Positions 12,501 through 23,528 of a DNA stretch of 64,000 bases are shown in pieces (the stretch's first letter is position 1; each line of letters opens with the position of its first letter). The position numbers and the translations under genes were made by a program. Below the pieces are notes generated by a model. It did not search any database, was not told the DNA's origin, and was given only the letters and a program-made list of their open reading frames with translations. This DNA is from Linnemannia hyalina (lineage: Eukaryota > Mortierellomycota > Mortierellomycetes > Mortierellales > Mortierellaceae), in assembly GCA_019671135.1 (NCBI GenBank), contig JAHRHY010000006.1, positions 744,001-808,000 of the forward strand, written 5' to 3'.

Positions 12501-14457
12501 GCCTCGAGCAAAGCACGGTTGAGATCCAGGATTTCGTGGTAGTTGAGGAAAATGTCCTCAATGAGATTATCCAGGCGCTCTGGCGCAACGATATCGCTTG
12601 CACGAAGAGGTGTGATAAAGATCTATGTGGCGCGGAACATAGCGGATGATAAGTGTCATACATAGATAGAAAGATCAGCGCACTAAGCAACAGTGCAGTT
12701 AAAACCAAAATGACTAACCTCCTCCAGCAGCTCCAGATCTCTAACAAAATTGTGCTCGGTCTTGATGACTTCGAAAATGATTTCCTGTCGGGTACGCTCC
12801 TTCTTGGATGCAGCAGCCAGAACGCTTGCAGGAACGGAGTTAGCCCAGACTTTTTCCTGACTACCAAGGGTCGAGGCATCACTGTTCTTCCGCGCCAGGA
12901 CGCTATTCTATAGATGGTTAAAATTAAATGAGCGCGTGCGTCTTAGGCTCTTTGCTCAGCTCCAAAAACAAACGATGTCATTTTAGCGGCATCGAAAACT
13001 ATGACAGCGACTTACGATCGACCGACGATTGGGACACAGATAAGAGTAGCACGAGGAACTTCCAGGCAAGCATCCATAACTGTAGCACTTGGCACTGTAA
13101 GGAAACACACCCGTCGGCACGTCCGGAAACTCGGATTGACCAGGGAGGTAAGCCAGCGCTGACTCGGAGAAAAAATATTGGTCGTTGTTAGAGTCGAAAA
13201 TTAGGTCGACTCCGCCTCCAAAGAACAGGAGCTGCTTCTCCATGGATCTAGCAATCGAGAGAGCGTGCCGCCGATGATCCAGCTTTGTCAGCTCAACGAT
13301 GATATCCTAGAAGAGCAGAATGTAAAAAGTAAAATGGGTGAGAATGGCGCAGCGTATTGCATCGGCTAGAACTTGCGCAAGGCTGAGGGGAGCACAGAAA
13401 CGCGCTACTGCTCGGATCGACGATAAAAAGGACAACTCACCACTGCCTCCTTGCCAGTAAAAGTGACGGGAAATTCGAGACCGTAACTCTCTGACTCCTT
13501 CCTCTTGGACTCGTTCTCGAGCATCCTTTGCCTGAAGGCAACAGCGATGGTCGAAAGGACACCCGGGTTGAAATCGATCAAAAGTCGACCTGCAATAGAG
13601 AGGGAGGGCGTCCTTGTAATCGAATTGTGGCTATTGAATGATCCATGCATACTGCTGCGGCTCCCAAAGGATGAGTGGGAGAAGCTGGGCGAAGAGGGTT
13701 GGCTCCAACTGCTGTAGGTACTCATGGATGTTGGGTTGGCGGGTGCGTAGGCTGCTGAGGGCGAAGGGTGGCCCGTGTTGTTCAAATCCGAGGGGTATGA
13801 CTGTGATTGGTGTTGATTATGATAATCCTGTTGTACCGAAGGCTGGTGATAGTGCTGCACCTGCTGCTGTTGTTGGGGTTGATAGTATGGGTAAGGTTGT
13901 TGTGGCAGCTGAGGGGAGGGAGCACCATTGGAGTAGGGGTCGTATGAGGGTGTAGGCTGGTGATAGCCGTTGAAAACATATGATGTGTCCTGGTTGGGCA
14001 ATGGCGATATTGAACGCGGAGAAGGAGCTTTTGGCGAATACGAAAAAGACGATCGTCCTGACACTAATGGAGTCGCCACAAAGGGCTGCTCGACCTGCGA
14101 GCTGTAATTGTTACTGTATGCATGTGCCCAAGAAGTTCTGTCGCTTGCGTTGGCAGAGTAGGCTGGCTCTTGTTGAGAGGGAAGAGAGGTGGTATTATGA
14201 CTGTTGTTGTAGTTATGGTGCAGAGGCTGGTATTGGAGAGGAGGCTGGTAATGCTGTGAAGCTGAGAGTGGTGGTTGTTGCTGCTGCTGTTGCTGGTATT
14301 GATCCTGCTGCGGTAGTTGTCGCGGCTGTTGTGCCGGGCTGGAGGTCTTGGATATGTATGGGCGAGAGGGAGTGTACTGTATTGGAGCCAGAGGGTTGGG
14401 TCTATTACCGTACGTTTGTGATGTCGTCGACGACTGCATTATGATGTGTTGGTTCAT
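9547..14457 (-). CDS. ROM2: Rho1 guanine-nucleotide exchange factor (DEP-DH-PH-CNH)
   Basis: Predicted activator of Rho1 at the plasma membrane in cell-wall integrity signalling, as for yeast Rom1/Rom2. Exons: 14457-13441, 13306-13016, 12907-12719, 12622-11867, 11776-10645, 10554-10316, 10206-9547; phases close to 1427 residues. Residues 1-310 are Gln/Ser/Pro/Tyr-rich and disordered. A DEP domain spans roughly 320-436 (LEFPVTFTGKEAV, then FFGGGVDLIFDSNNDQYFF). The DH domain is at about 470-665 (RQEIIFEVIKTE, then FLSQPYQRLPRYPLLL). A PH domain follows (YRVFVFDHMLLVTKE). The C-terminal CNH domain covers about 850-1190 (TCTAPYLNVLDLKKRLVVGT, NGLYIG). The tail is Pro/Ser-rich. A second ATG six codons in (14439) is an alternative start. 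Domain order and length match the Rom2/RGF family. Confidence 0.92.
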
Positions 14458-15501
14458 AGAAGGAGTGTTGGTTGCTGTTTTTTTGTGTCAATCCATAAAA
14501 CAATAATAGAAAAAAGGTGGGAGAGAGTGAGTACAGAAGAAAGGCGGTGGTGGCGCTTTTAAATACCAATGTGTGTCCGTTCGCACGTTGAAAAAGGACG
14601 GAGGCTGCGCATGAACGAACGATGACTGCAGCCGACACTAAGGAATCATTAGAAGAGGGTGGTCATTCCCTTCTACTCACTAGCGCGATGAGACTATGAG
14701 GGAGGCTGAATCTGATCGGGAGTAGGGGTGAATAGGGGCTTGTCGGGTTTGTTGGCTGAGCGCGGAGGTCTGAAAAGGTCGAGGGTGGAGAGAATGGGAA
14801 GAGTGGGAAGAGTGGGAAGAGTGGAAGAGTGGAAGAGTGGAAGAGTGGGAAGGGGGCCCTACCGATGTGGTGTGTGGTGGTATTAGTATTAGGAGTGAAG
14901 GGAAAAGATATTGGTACGAGAGGGTCAAGAAGAGAAGTGGAAAGTAGGAAAGTAAGAAAGTAGAAAAGCAAGTAAGGTACAAGCAAAGGAGAGCACAAGG
15001 TTGAGCAGAGCAAAAGGTATCGCGAATTGAGTTCAAAGTCAACGGAGGAGCACCAAGAAAGCAGAAAAGAGGAAATAAGTGGCAAACACAACAAACCGAA
15101 GGAACATGACAAGCACCGCCACCTTCCTCTCCCAAAAAGGAGGGCAGCATCGATCATTATTGAATGTTGTTGTGTCGACACCCAACCCAAGGAAAGCAAG
15201 AGAGGAGTCAAAGAAAGGACCGACGATTTTTTTTCTCTTGTCTTTTGTTGATTTCCCCCTCGGAGTCTTTTTCTTATATCTCAGTCGACCTTGCATGGCC
15301 CACTTACAAAGTGCTCTATGCTCATTCTATCCACTGCATGATCATCATCCTCCTCTTTCTAACTCAACTCTCCATCTCCTCCTTCTATCCTCTTATTCCC
15401 GCAAACATAGACAAGAGAGCGCATGGTCCTCCCATCTCAAACTCTTCACTCCCTTCTCATGTCCCTCTCTTCCCTACTTCCTCTCTATCTCTTCTACTCT
15501 T
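14458..15501. other. Intergenic, GA-rich minisatellite
   Basis: This is the upstream region of the Rho GEF. The main structure is an imperfect tandem repeat of (A)GAGTGG(G)A units around 14793-14855 and a CT-rich stretch at 15330-15550. The overlapping open frames on both strands are Ser/Leu/Phe low-complexity translations of these tracts and are not taken as genes. Confidence 0.5.
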
Positions 15502-15963
15502 CTACTCTTCTACTCTTTCTACGCTTCTACTCTTCCTCTTCGCCCATTTCGCTTCCTTCTTTCGTTGACGGGCCGTTTGGCCATCAGCAGGGCGAAGCAC
15601 CGCCCAAACATGAGATCGTCTTTCTTTGACAAAGAACAATCCAGTTCTCCCCTCCCTATCTCTCAATTCGTCAGGTACCACTCGACGATATCTTATTCTT
15701 ATTTTCTTTCGCTCTTCATCGTCATTCCTGTCGATGAACAAACCAACGAACGCACCTACCCGCACTCCTGAAGACGAAAGAGCCTTCTGGACCATCTCGA
15801 TAAACCAATAATAATAATCTTTTGAACTGAGAATGCCTTCGCCTACTTTTGCTGCGATGGTATGGTAGGGTTGCCAAAGTGCAACGGTAGAGTGATAGAC
15901 AGGGAGCCAGCATTTGGGAGCTTCAGTATTCTTTTGCAAAGATGACATCTTAGCGAAAGCCAT
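15502..15963 (-). CDS. Hypothetical protein, doubtful
   Basis: An uninterrupted ATG-started frame of 153 codons, divergent from RAD4 with about 100 bp between the two starts. The first 75 residues look protein-like and mixed in composition (for example WLPVYHSTVALWQPYHTIAA and KDYYYWFIEMVQKAL). The rest is highly basic (Arg/Lys/Glu-rich). I do not recognise the family. A donor-like GGGTAGGTG lies near 15763, so the true coding part may be only the first exon and the basic tail may be intron or noise. The divergent arrangement and shared promoter argue mildly for a real gene. Confidence 0.35.
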   Translation of the reverse strand: MAFAKMSSLQKNTEAPKCWLPVYHSTVALWQPYHTIAAKVGEGILSSKDYYYWFIEMVQKALSSSGVRVGAFVGLFIDRNDDEERKKIRIRYRRVVPDELRDREGRTGLFFVKERRSHVWAVLRPADGQTARQRKKEAKWAKRKSRSVERVEE

Positions 15964-15982
15964 AGTAAAGTGGGCATCATGT

Positions 15983-15988
15983 CACGTG
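15983..15988. promoter_or_regulatory. CACGTG palindrome in divergent promoter
   Basis: A perfect CACGTG E-box sits in the roughly 100-bp space between the doubtful minus-strand gene and RAD4. In fungi such boxes bind bHLH factors (Cbf1 or Pho4 type). Its position suits a shared bidirectional promoter, but function is inferred. Confidence 0.35.
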
Positions 15989-16065
15989 TGCAGAGCGTGA
16001 TGAAAACGAATAAAAAAAATTGCGCAAACGAATGAGCTTCCCCTCACCCTCTCTCACCTTCATTC

Positions 16066-19000
16066 ATGGCACCCAGGAAGAATGGACCTTCGAAGCGGAA
16101 TGCAGTTGTCAGCAGCAGTAGCGCTAATAGCAGAGGAGCAGAGCTCTCCAGCCAATCTGCTTCATCTTCCTCCGCGCCGGCCACCGCCAGAAGAAGCTCC
16201 CGTCGACAAGCCAACATAACCTCGTCAGCCTTGACACAAAACGCCACCAAATCAATTTCTGACTCAGTTGACGACAGGAACATATCCGAGGATGATAGCG
16301 ACTTTCAGAGTAATTCGACTAGTGGTCCCTCTATTATGAAGGGTTCGATTGGCAAGACATCTGGCAGTAAACGAAGCGTGTTGTGGAAGACTACACCAGT
16401 GACACCTAAGAAGCAGAAACAGGAAGAGGAGGATGATCTGTTGGAGGTGGACGATGGTGCGATAGACATGGATCAGGACAACGACGAACAGCAACAGGAG
16501 AGCGACCATGATGCCGCGGATTCTGGGTTGGATGATGTGGGCGATCCTGAATTCAACCCAGACTACTACAGCAGCGATGACGACCAAGAGTGGGTCGAAG
16601 TTCCCGTCCCAGGTTAGCACACACCTCTCTGACCATCACCCTGGGAATACATTGCACATATGGAAATAGCTTCCTAAACATGCCATATCGTTTTCTGCTA
16701 TTAGACGTTTTACCACAGCAGGAGGCGGCAGCAGATGATTATGACGAGGAAGAAGAGATGTCAGGACCATGGCAGTATAACGCCGTAGAGATCGTATTTG
16801 ACAAACCGCCAGAGGACGTCAAAAAGTAGGTTTGCACAGCAGAGTCGCACACAACCTACTAAGCACATCCTCGGAAATAATTGTCATACTGATTATTTCG
16901 ATACTTTTCGTGGCAAACTAGGACGCCGGGTCGAGGAATCACCAAGGAGGAACGCATGATCCGAGTTTTGATCCACCAAACTCATCTTCTCTGCCTTGTT
17001 GCGAGCGGACTTTGTCGAAACCGCTGGATCAACAGCCCAAAGATGCACACTGTCGCCTTGTCTTTGGTCCCTGGGCATATAGCCTCATCAGTGCAGATGG
17101 CCCATGACAATCCCATCCGAGAGGTGAATGCTTTGCAAGTCTTGACTCTCTGGTGGAAGGACTCCTTTGTCGTCACAGGGCCAGGCATCGAGAGTGTTCC
17201 GTATACAGATATTGATGTTGTTGGTGTCGAGGTAAATATTAAGACCAGTTTGTTCAGACATGCTTTTCTCATTTGCAGGACATGTTACAGTTATTGACCT
17301 ATTTCGTTGATCTCATCATATTATTAGGCGGCGATGCCGGCAAACAGAGGAGAGAGCTTCAAAACACGCAAGAGCCTTCAGAGGCGACTGTTGAACAGGC
17401 ATGGGTCGACTGACGTTTGCTCGCAGCTGTTCACTGCTATCTGCCGCTCCTTGGGTCTGAAGGCCAGGTTGGTGGAGTCCTTGCAGGCTTGCACATTCAA
17501 AGTTACCCTGCCCAAGGACGAAATGGTCAATTCTGGAGCAGAGGCGTCAACAAATACCACGGGCTCTAACAAGAAAGGGAAGAAGAAGAAGGAGGCGATA
17601 TTAGACGAGAGCGACACTACACGCGGATCGCGACAGGTGATCTCGACACCTCACCGATTGCCAAAGAAACCCAAATTACCGCCACACAACAAACTTGCAG
17701 GTATGTGGAATGGGCGAAAAGCGCGCTATTTTTCATGTCACTGCGCCCTAGAAACAAAGTGGAGCGCTAATGTTACTATTTATATTATAGATCCGCCTGT
17801 CTTTTGGACAGAAGTTTATGCGGAGGTAAACCAGAAATGGGTTACCATTGATCCAGTACGTGGCGTTGTGAACAGCCCACTGAAAATGCATCCAGCAGCT
17901 TCGTGCGCCACCAATAATTTAGCCTATGTTGTCGCATACGACGAAGGTAACCTCCCTTGACATTGACTGGCACTGTTGGGCCCAATTAAACGATGATAAT
18001 AACCTTGCCTGTGCGATGCTGCTATCATAGACAACTATGTTACGGATGTCACTCGGCGGTACACGAGCCAGTGGACAACTGTTACCAAGAAACTCCGCGT
18101 TCAGCCTGTTGGTCCAACCGGATTCGATTGGTGGGCACAGACCATGGCAGGTTTGGCAAACCCGTTGCCCTCAGTCGAGAAGGACATCGAAGAAGCTGAA
18201 CTGCAGCAAGCTGAGGCCTCTGAACGGATGCCTACCAAACTCAGTGATTTCAACAACCATCCTATGTAAGGCACGCCACTCATTTTTTCTTGCCTTACAT
18301 GATCGTCGCACAAGTTGTGCCTCCTTGACTTACGTCATTTTACTTTCGTTTCGTTTGATAGCTACGCATTAGAGAGACATCTGAAGAAGTTTGAGGTCCT
18401 GCATCCAAAGCTTCCTGTTCTTGGGCATATCCGTGGAGAGGCCATCTACCCTCGGAGCTGCGTCAAACAAGTCCGATCCAAAGAGAACTGGCTGAAGCGA
18501 GCTCGTCAGATCAAGAGCAGTCAAGTCGTCCCTATCAAGTGGATCAAGTCGCGTCCTGCGACCATCTTTCAGATGCGACTGCAGCAACAAGCGGCGCTCG
18601 CAGGTGGGAACAAGACGGAGACGGATGATGATCAAGGAGAGGCATCGGGTGAGATTGGGGACCTGGTCGCGTTGTTTGGAGAGTGGCAGACAGAACCCTA
18701 TCAGCCACCTTGGGTTGTTGATGGACGAGTCCCTAGAAATGACTATGGGCGACAAGAAGTCTTTACCCCTGCCATGGTCCCTATAGGAGGAACTCACTTG
18801 AAAGGTCAGTCAGTCATTCAGAAAGAGAGAAACCGCCGCGGTTTCAGTTGGATTGGTTGAAGACGATTTCTCGGTAAACCTAACGAATTTTTCTTTCTTA
18901 CTTCCAATCTCTTTAGGGCGGGGCATTGGTCGAGTTGCAAGACAGTTGGGTGTTGATTTTGTTGAGGCTGTGGTAAGTGTTCTTTGCTATGGTAAAAAAG

Positions 19001-19554
19001 GGTCCATTGTTGCTATGGAAACAACATTTTTCTTCTCAGCTCAGTCTTCCCGTTCTATTTATTATTATGATTGATGTCTTTAGACTGGATTTGAATTCCA
19101 ATCGAGAAGATCGGTGCCAGTGATTCAGGGAATCATTGTTCCTACCGAGAGTGCCGAGCTGGTGATGGATGCATATCGCGAGGTGACCCATCATGCGGAT
19201 CAAGAGGCGCACAAGAAGAAGCGGACGGAGGTGCTTCGACGCTGGCGTAAACTGATCAAAGGCGTTGTTTTGCGGTCTCGGTTGATGGAGGAGTATGGCG
19301 AGGATATGGCGGTGGACGAGGACGATGAGAAAGATAGTTGGATCCCTCCTGAGGATGATGACGACGATGATGAAGTTGGTCAACCCCATGATATGCCTTC
19401 TTCGTCGACAACAGGTAGCATCAGTACAGCAGCGAGAAAGCGTCGCCTAGTCGATGGTGGTAGTAAGGGAGAGGGAGAAGAACCAGAAGGTCGGCCAGAA
19501 CCGACTCAGGCTCACGTGGAGGCAGATTCTGGCGGTGGTTTCTTGTTTGATTGA
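16066..19554 (+). CDS. RAD4: RAD4/XPC DNA-damage recognition protein, nine exons
   Basis: Damage sensor of global-genome nucleotide excision repair, acting in the nucleus with Rad23. Exons: 16066-16612, 16705-16825, 16922-17231, 17328-17700, 17791-17946, 18031-18265, 18362-18804, 18917-18972, 19084-19554; phases close to 903 residues. Residues 1-200 are acidic and Ser-rich, typical of the disordered N-terminus. A transglutaminase-like fold runs about 230-500 (MIRVLIHQTHLLCLV; QLFTAICRSLGLKARLV; FWTEVYAEVNQKWVTIDP). BHD1 starts near 581 (YALERHLKKFEVLHP, then GEAIYPRSCVKQVRSKENWL). BHD2 follows (VPIKWIKSRP to VFTPAMVPIGGTHLKG) and BHD3 spans exons 7-9 (RVARQLGVDFVEAVTGFEF). The C-terminus is acidic. 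The Lys-rich insert around residues 405-430 lies between the two halves of the transglutaminase fold, as in other Rad4 proteins. Confidence 0.94.
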
Positions 19555-20209
19555 TTCAATTGGCTTTTTCATAGAGATAAGTAAAATTTGAAAGTCTATC
19601 TCTCTGGGATAAAGGAACGGTTCAATATGCCAATTGGACTCGTTTGGTTGATGTGTCTACTGCCTCCTCTTGTCAGTTTGTGAGTCCGGGAGTCGAGGTT
19701 GATTTGACATCTCCTGCAAGAAGAACAGAGAACCTCGATTAGCTAGCGTGTTTTTTTCTTTTTTTTTTGTATTCCGTTTAAAGTACTCAGGGTGTCATTC
19801 TCCCTATCTTCTTTTTTTTTTTGCTCTGTGTAGACCCCTATATCCATGTGTTGCTCCTCTCTCTCTCTCTTGATGCCTGGTTTGCCTAGATAATTCACTC
19901 GTCGTCGTCGCGGCTCGTGTGTGTGTGCGTGAGTGCGATGCGGGTGGTGTGACAGGCTGACAGAGGGAAGTTTGAGAGAAGGCGAGGAAATTCTTTGTTG
20001 CAGAGGCCAAACTTACCGAGAAATCTTTTTTTTTTTTTTGTTTCCGACCACTGAATTGCATGCAGTCTGCAGTCTATTCTAAATCGCCTTCCTGTCCTTC
20101 TTGGACTTCCCCTGTTTCCATTGTCGCTGTTAATAAAGTGGATTGTAATTTTTTCTTTTACTTTGTTGTTTTATGAGCAAAAAAGAAGGATTGCTGGTAT
20201 TGTTAGATA

Positions 20210-20252
<43 letters not shown>

Positions 20253-20889
20253 AACGTCGTTTATTACTGTATCTCCTTTACGTTCGCTTTGCACTTTTTT
20301 TTTTTTTTTGCTTGTGCAGGGTCTTCTTTTTCTTCCCTTCTTCCCTCTTTCTTTTCTTCTCTTCTCTTCTTCTTTCAGTCCTCTCCCCTCTTCTCTCCTT
20401 CCCTGCTGTCGTTTGAGGATATACACTATTATATCTAATCGCACGCTCGCACACACTTCCCTTCCCTTTCCATACCCCTGACTCCTACTTCTTCATACTC
20501 CTCCACTTCCACTTCTCTCCCATAACTCTCACTTACCCACCAGCCAGCAATCAGCATCATCATCCCTCTCACCATTATATTTATTTCACTCGCCGAGCCC
20601 TTGCATTTTTCCTGTTATTATTTTTACATGCTCCCTTTGATCCAACAATACCGACGTCCTCTACCAACACCTTTGCACTCAACCACCACAAACAACAACA
20701 GCTCTCACTCAACCTTCACTCACCCACCACAACAACACCTCCACTCCTACAACAACCAACACCCTTATCATACCACCAGTGCACTCAGCTAACACACAAC
20801 AAACAACACAACAAACAACACAAATAACAACACAAATAACAACGCAAATAACAACACAAATAATAACAACACAAACAGAGGAGACAAGA
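19555..20889. other. Intergenic with GA and CT tracts
   Basis: Between RAD4 and the WSC gene. It includes a (GA)n microsatellite at 20213-20249, several poly-T runs, a CT-rich block at 20320-20560 and, just before the WSC start, AAC/ACA-rich tandem units (20790-20880). No supported gene. A small first exon encoding a signal peptide for the WSC protein might hide here, but I could not identify one. Confidence 0.45.
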
Positions 20890-23251
20890 ATGTCCCAACA
20901 GCAGCCGCAGCCAGACACCAGCACGGCAACGCCATCAACAGTGTCCTCCATTGGCTGCTTCAAGGAACAGATCAGCAGCCCCGACCTTGACGGTGAACCC
21001 CCACTGAGTATATCCCGAGCAGAGTCATGCTTCACACATTGTAGTATCGGTACCTGGTCCTTTGCGGGTATTCGCAACGGGACTATCTGTACCTGTGGCG
21101 ATTCCGAGTAAGTCTTTACTGACTCTTTTTATTTTTGATTCCCCACAACCCACCCAAAAAGGAGTGTCCTGCTTGTTCTACTCTCTCCTCCTCTATTCCT
21201 AGGGGATGAAAAGAAGGGGGAGTTGTTCAATTGAGAAAAAGGAAGGGTTAGAAGGATTCCATCCAACAGTACCAACAGAGAAAACAATAAAAAAAAAGGC
21301 CACCTAACTAACGCAAACCCGCAATGCACCATCATCCATCTCCCCCCCGCCCCTTTCCTTTCCCACCTTCCCTCTTTCCCTTCCTCTCTTACCCCCACAC
21401 TCACTCTTCCCTCCCTTTTTATACCACTATTCCAAACCATCTCATGCCTTTCTGCTCGTGTCTCTCCCTTCCCTCGTCTAATAATGACACATTTCCCTTC
21501 TCCATGTGTCTTTCGCCTACCGCGATATATTTTTTCCATAAAATAGACAGCGCAAATATGGATCGGCCCCAGAATCGTCATGTTCGACCAAATGCCCCGA
21601 AAATCAGAGCGCCTTTGACAACTGTGGAGGGCCCGAAGCTAACAATATCTATTTTGTCGGTGCCATGACGCCCAAGGTCCCTTGGCCTATTCCTTCGATC
21701 AATCCGAACAATCCTAATCCTATCGTCACGCCTCCTTCGGACGACGATGATCAGGGGAATAGTAGTGGGAATAATGGGGGGATGTTGGGGAATACGAAGC
21801 ATGCGTCAACGGCGATGATTGCGAGCATTGCGGCTGTGGCGGCAGTTGCTGTGTTGGCGATTGCGACGTTGTTGGTTCATCGGAGGAAGCATAAGGGGCG
21901 GAGGTCAATGTCTTCGATGGAGGATGGTAGTGGTGGTGGTGGTAGTAGCAACTGTCGGTTTGATCGCCACCACGACAAGGGCAGTTTCGACAGGAGCAAC
22001 AACAGCGACAACAATACTGCCATCGTCGATCCGTATTCGCGCGCACGGACGGATCACGGTTGGTTTGTGACGGGACAAAGGGATGTGGCTACTCTGGACG
22101 ACACCGATAGTATCTTTGGCGATGATGACAGTGGTGTTGATGATGGCAAAGAAGGACGGGGGAAGGAGTGTCTTTCACGGAGCGGGAGTCGCAAGAAGGA
22201 GCACCAGGACCTGTTTGAAGGGTTCGAGTCTTCGGCAATGGATGAGGACCGCTCCATCCACATCCATCCATCGGCAGAACGTCATTCATCCATCGAGACT
22301 GCGCCCAACAGTAGCAACACCTTGGCCGTTGCGAACGGACCCATCATCCATCACGACTCTACGACAACAACACCTTCCGACGATGCCTCGTCAATAACCA
22401 CCACAACATCATCATTCCCTCTCGGACAGCCAAGCAAGTTCTCGCTCGCAACCAAGATCGGCTCCAAGATGGGACACCTTAAGGTCAAGGTCCCAACCCA
22501 CCACCACCACGACGGATCCAACGCCCCTACAACAACAGACCATGCCCCAATCTCACCCATCTCACCTATCTCGCCCATCTCTTCCACATCAAGATCTTCC
22601 TCTACTTCCTCAACCACAACAGTACCATCAGCCTTCAGCTCGACTACTACAGGTTACCTGGATATTGAAGGAAGTGCAGGAGGAGTACCAGAGAGGAGCC
22701 CAACAAGCGCAACCCCTTCCTTTTCATTCGCGTCCGCCCCCGTCCCAGGACCGGCATCCAACCTCCAAGAAGCCAAAAAATCCCCCCACCTCAACTATTC
22801 CCACAAATATCATCACAACCAGCACCATGAACCACCATCCCCAATTTCCCCTCAGAAACAATCCATCCCCTCCTCCACATCCCCTCGCCACCATGGTGTC
22901 AACTCGAGACACCAAAAGAAACAACACCGCTCCGACCTGATCAAGGACCTAATCCTCCAGGGCGACTCGGCTCTGGAGGACAAGGAACTGGCCCTCATGG
23001 CCCAATACCAACCTCATCACTGCTGGCAGCAACAGCATCATGCTGCTGCCACTGCCGCTGCTGCCGCTGCTGTTGCTACTCCTACCATGCCTCCCAAGGT
23101 GGTTAGGAAGGCGCCTTTGGAGCGCGCGGAGAAACCTGCTTCGGAGACAAAGACGGTGGCAGCGGCGCCAGCACCGGCTGCACTTATTATACCCAGTCCT
23201 CGTGACTACTTGGCTCCCCCACCCCGCATCCTGGTCCACAAAGCCCTGTAA
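20890..23251 (+). CDS. WSC-domain single-pass membrane protein
   Basis: Two exons, 20890-21107 and 21547-23251, give 640 residues. A WSC carbohydrate-binding domain spans the splice (about 20-105), with the expected Cys pattern: GCFKE, ESCFTHC, ICTCGD, CSTKCP and FDNCGG. A short Pro/Asn/Asp-rich linker follows. One transmembrane helix is at about 150-172 (MIASIAAVAAVAVLAIATLL) and is followed by basic stop-transfer residues (HRRKHKGRR). The cytoplasmic tail of about 460 residues is Ser/Thr/His-rich. The architecture resembles yeast Wsc sensors, which signal cell-wall stress to Rom2 and Rho1. Odd points: no signal peptide is visible from the ATG at 20890, and the Ser/Thr stalk is very short. 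An unrecognised upstream exon may supply the signal. Confidence 0.82.
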
Positions 23252-23267
23252 ATAGTATCATTCCCCC

Positions 23268-23317
23268 CTCCTCCTCCTCCTCCTCCTCCTCCTCCTCCTC
23301 CTCCTCCTCCTCCTCCT
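23268..23317. repeat. (CTC)n microsatellite
   Basis: About sixteen near-perfect CTC units directly downstream of the WSC gene stop codon, presumably in its 3' untranslated region. Confidence 0.95.
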
Positions 23318-23528
23318 TCCTTATTCTGTTCATACATTAAAATGTTCATTCACTTCTGGCATCCATTCATTGAAAAGCATTATGTGTTTAATATTCTTGT
23401 AGCTGAACGATATGACTACGAGATAAAAAAAACAATATGATATAAGTGGTTGTTGTTGTGGTTATCTTCTGGCTCAAACGACACAAGCTCTTGGCCTAGA
23501 TGAGCCTCCTATTGTGACGCGTTTACAC

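Noticed and set aside
17279..17327. Alternative acceptor TTTGCAG at 17279 in RAD4
   Set aside because: Using it would bring in-frame stops within about 45 codons, whereas the TTATTAG acceptor at 17327 restores the conserved transglutaminase-fold sequence.
20601..20889. Frame with GTG at 20779 as start of the WSC protein, adding Thr/Gln repeats
   Set aside because: It lacks an ATG; the first in-frame ATG is 20890. The Thr-Gln repeats are translated ACA/CAA satellite.
23268..23317. Regular repeat considered as CRISPR or regulatory array
   Set aside because: It is a plain trinucleotide microsatellite without spacers; nothing CRISPR-like exists in this eukaryotic window.
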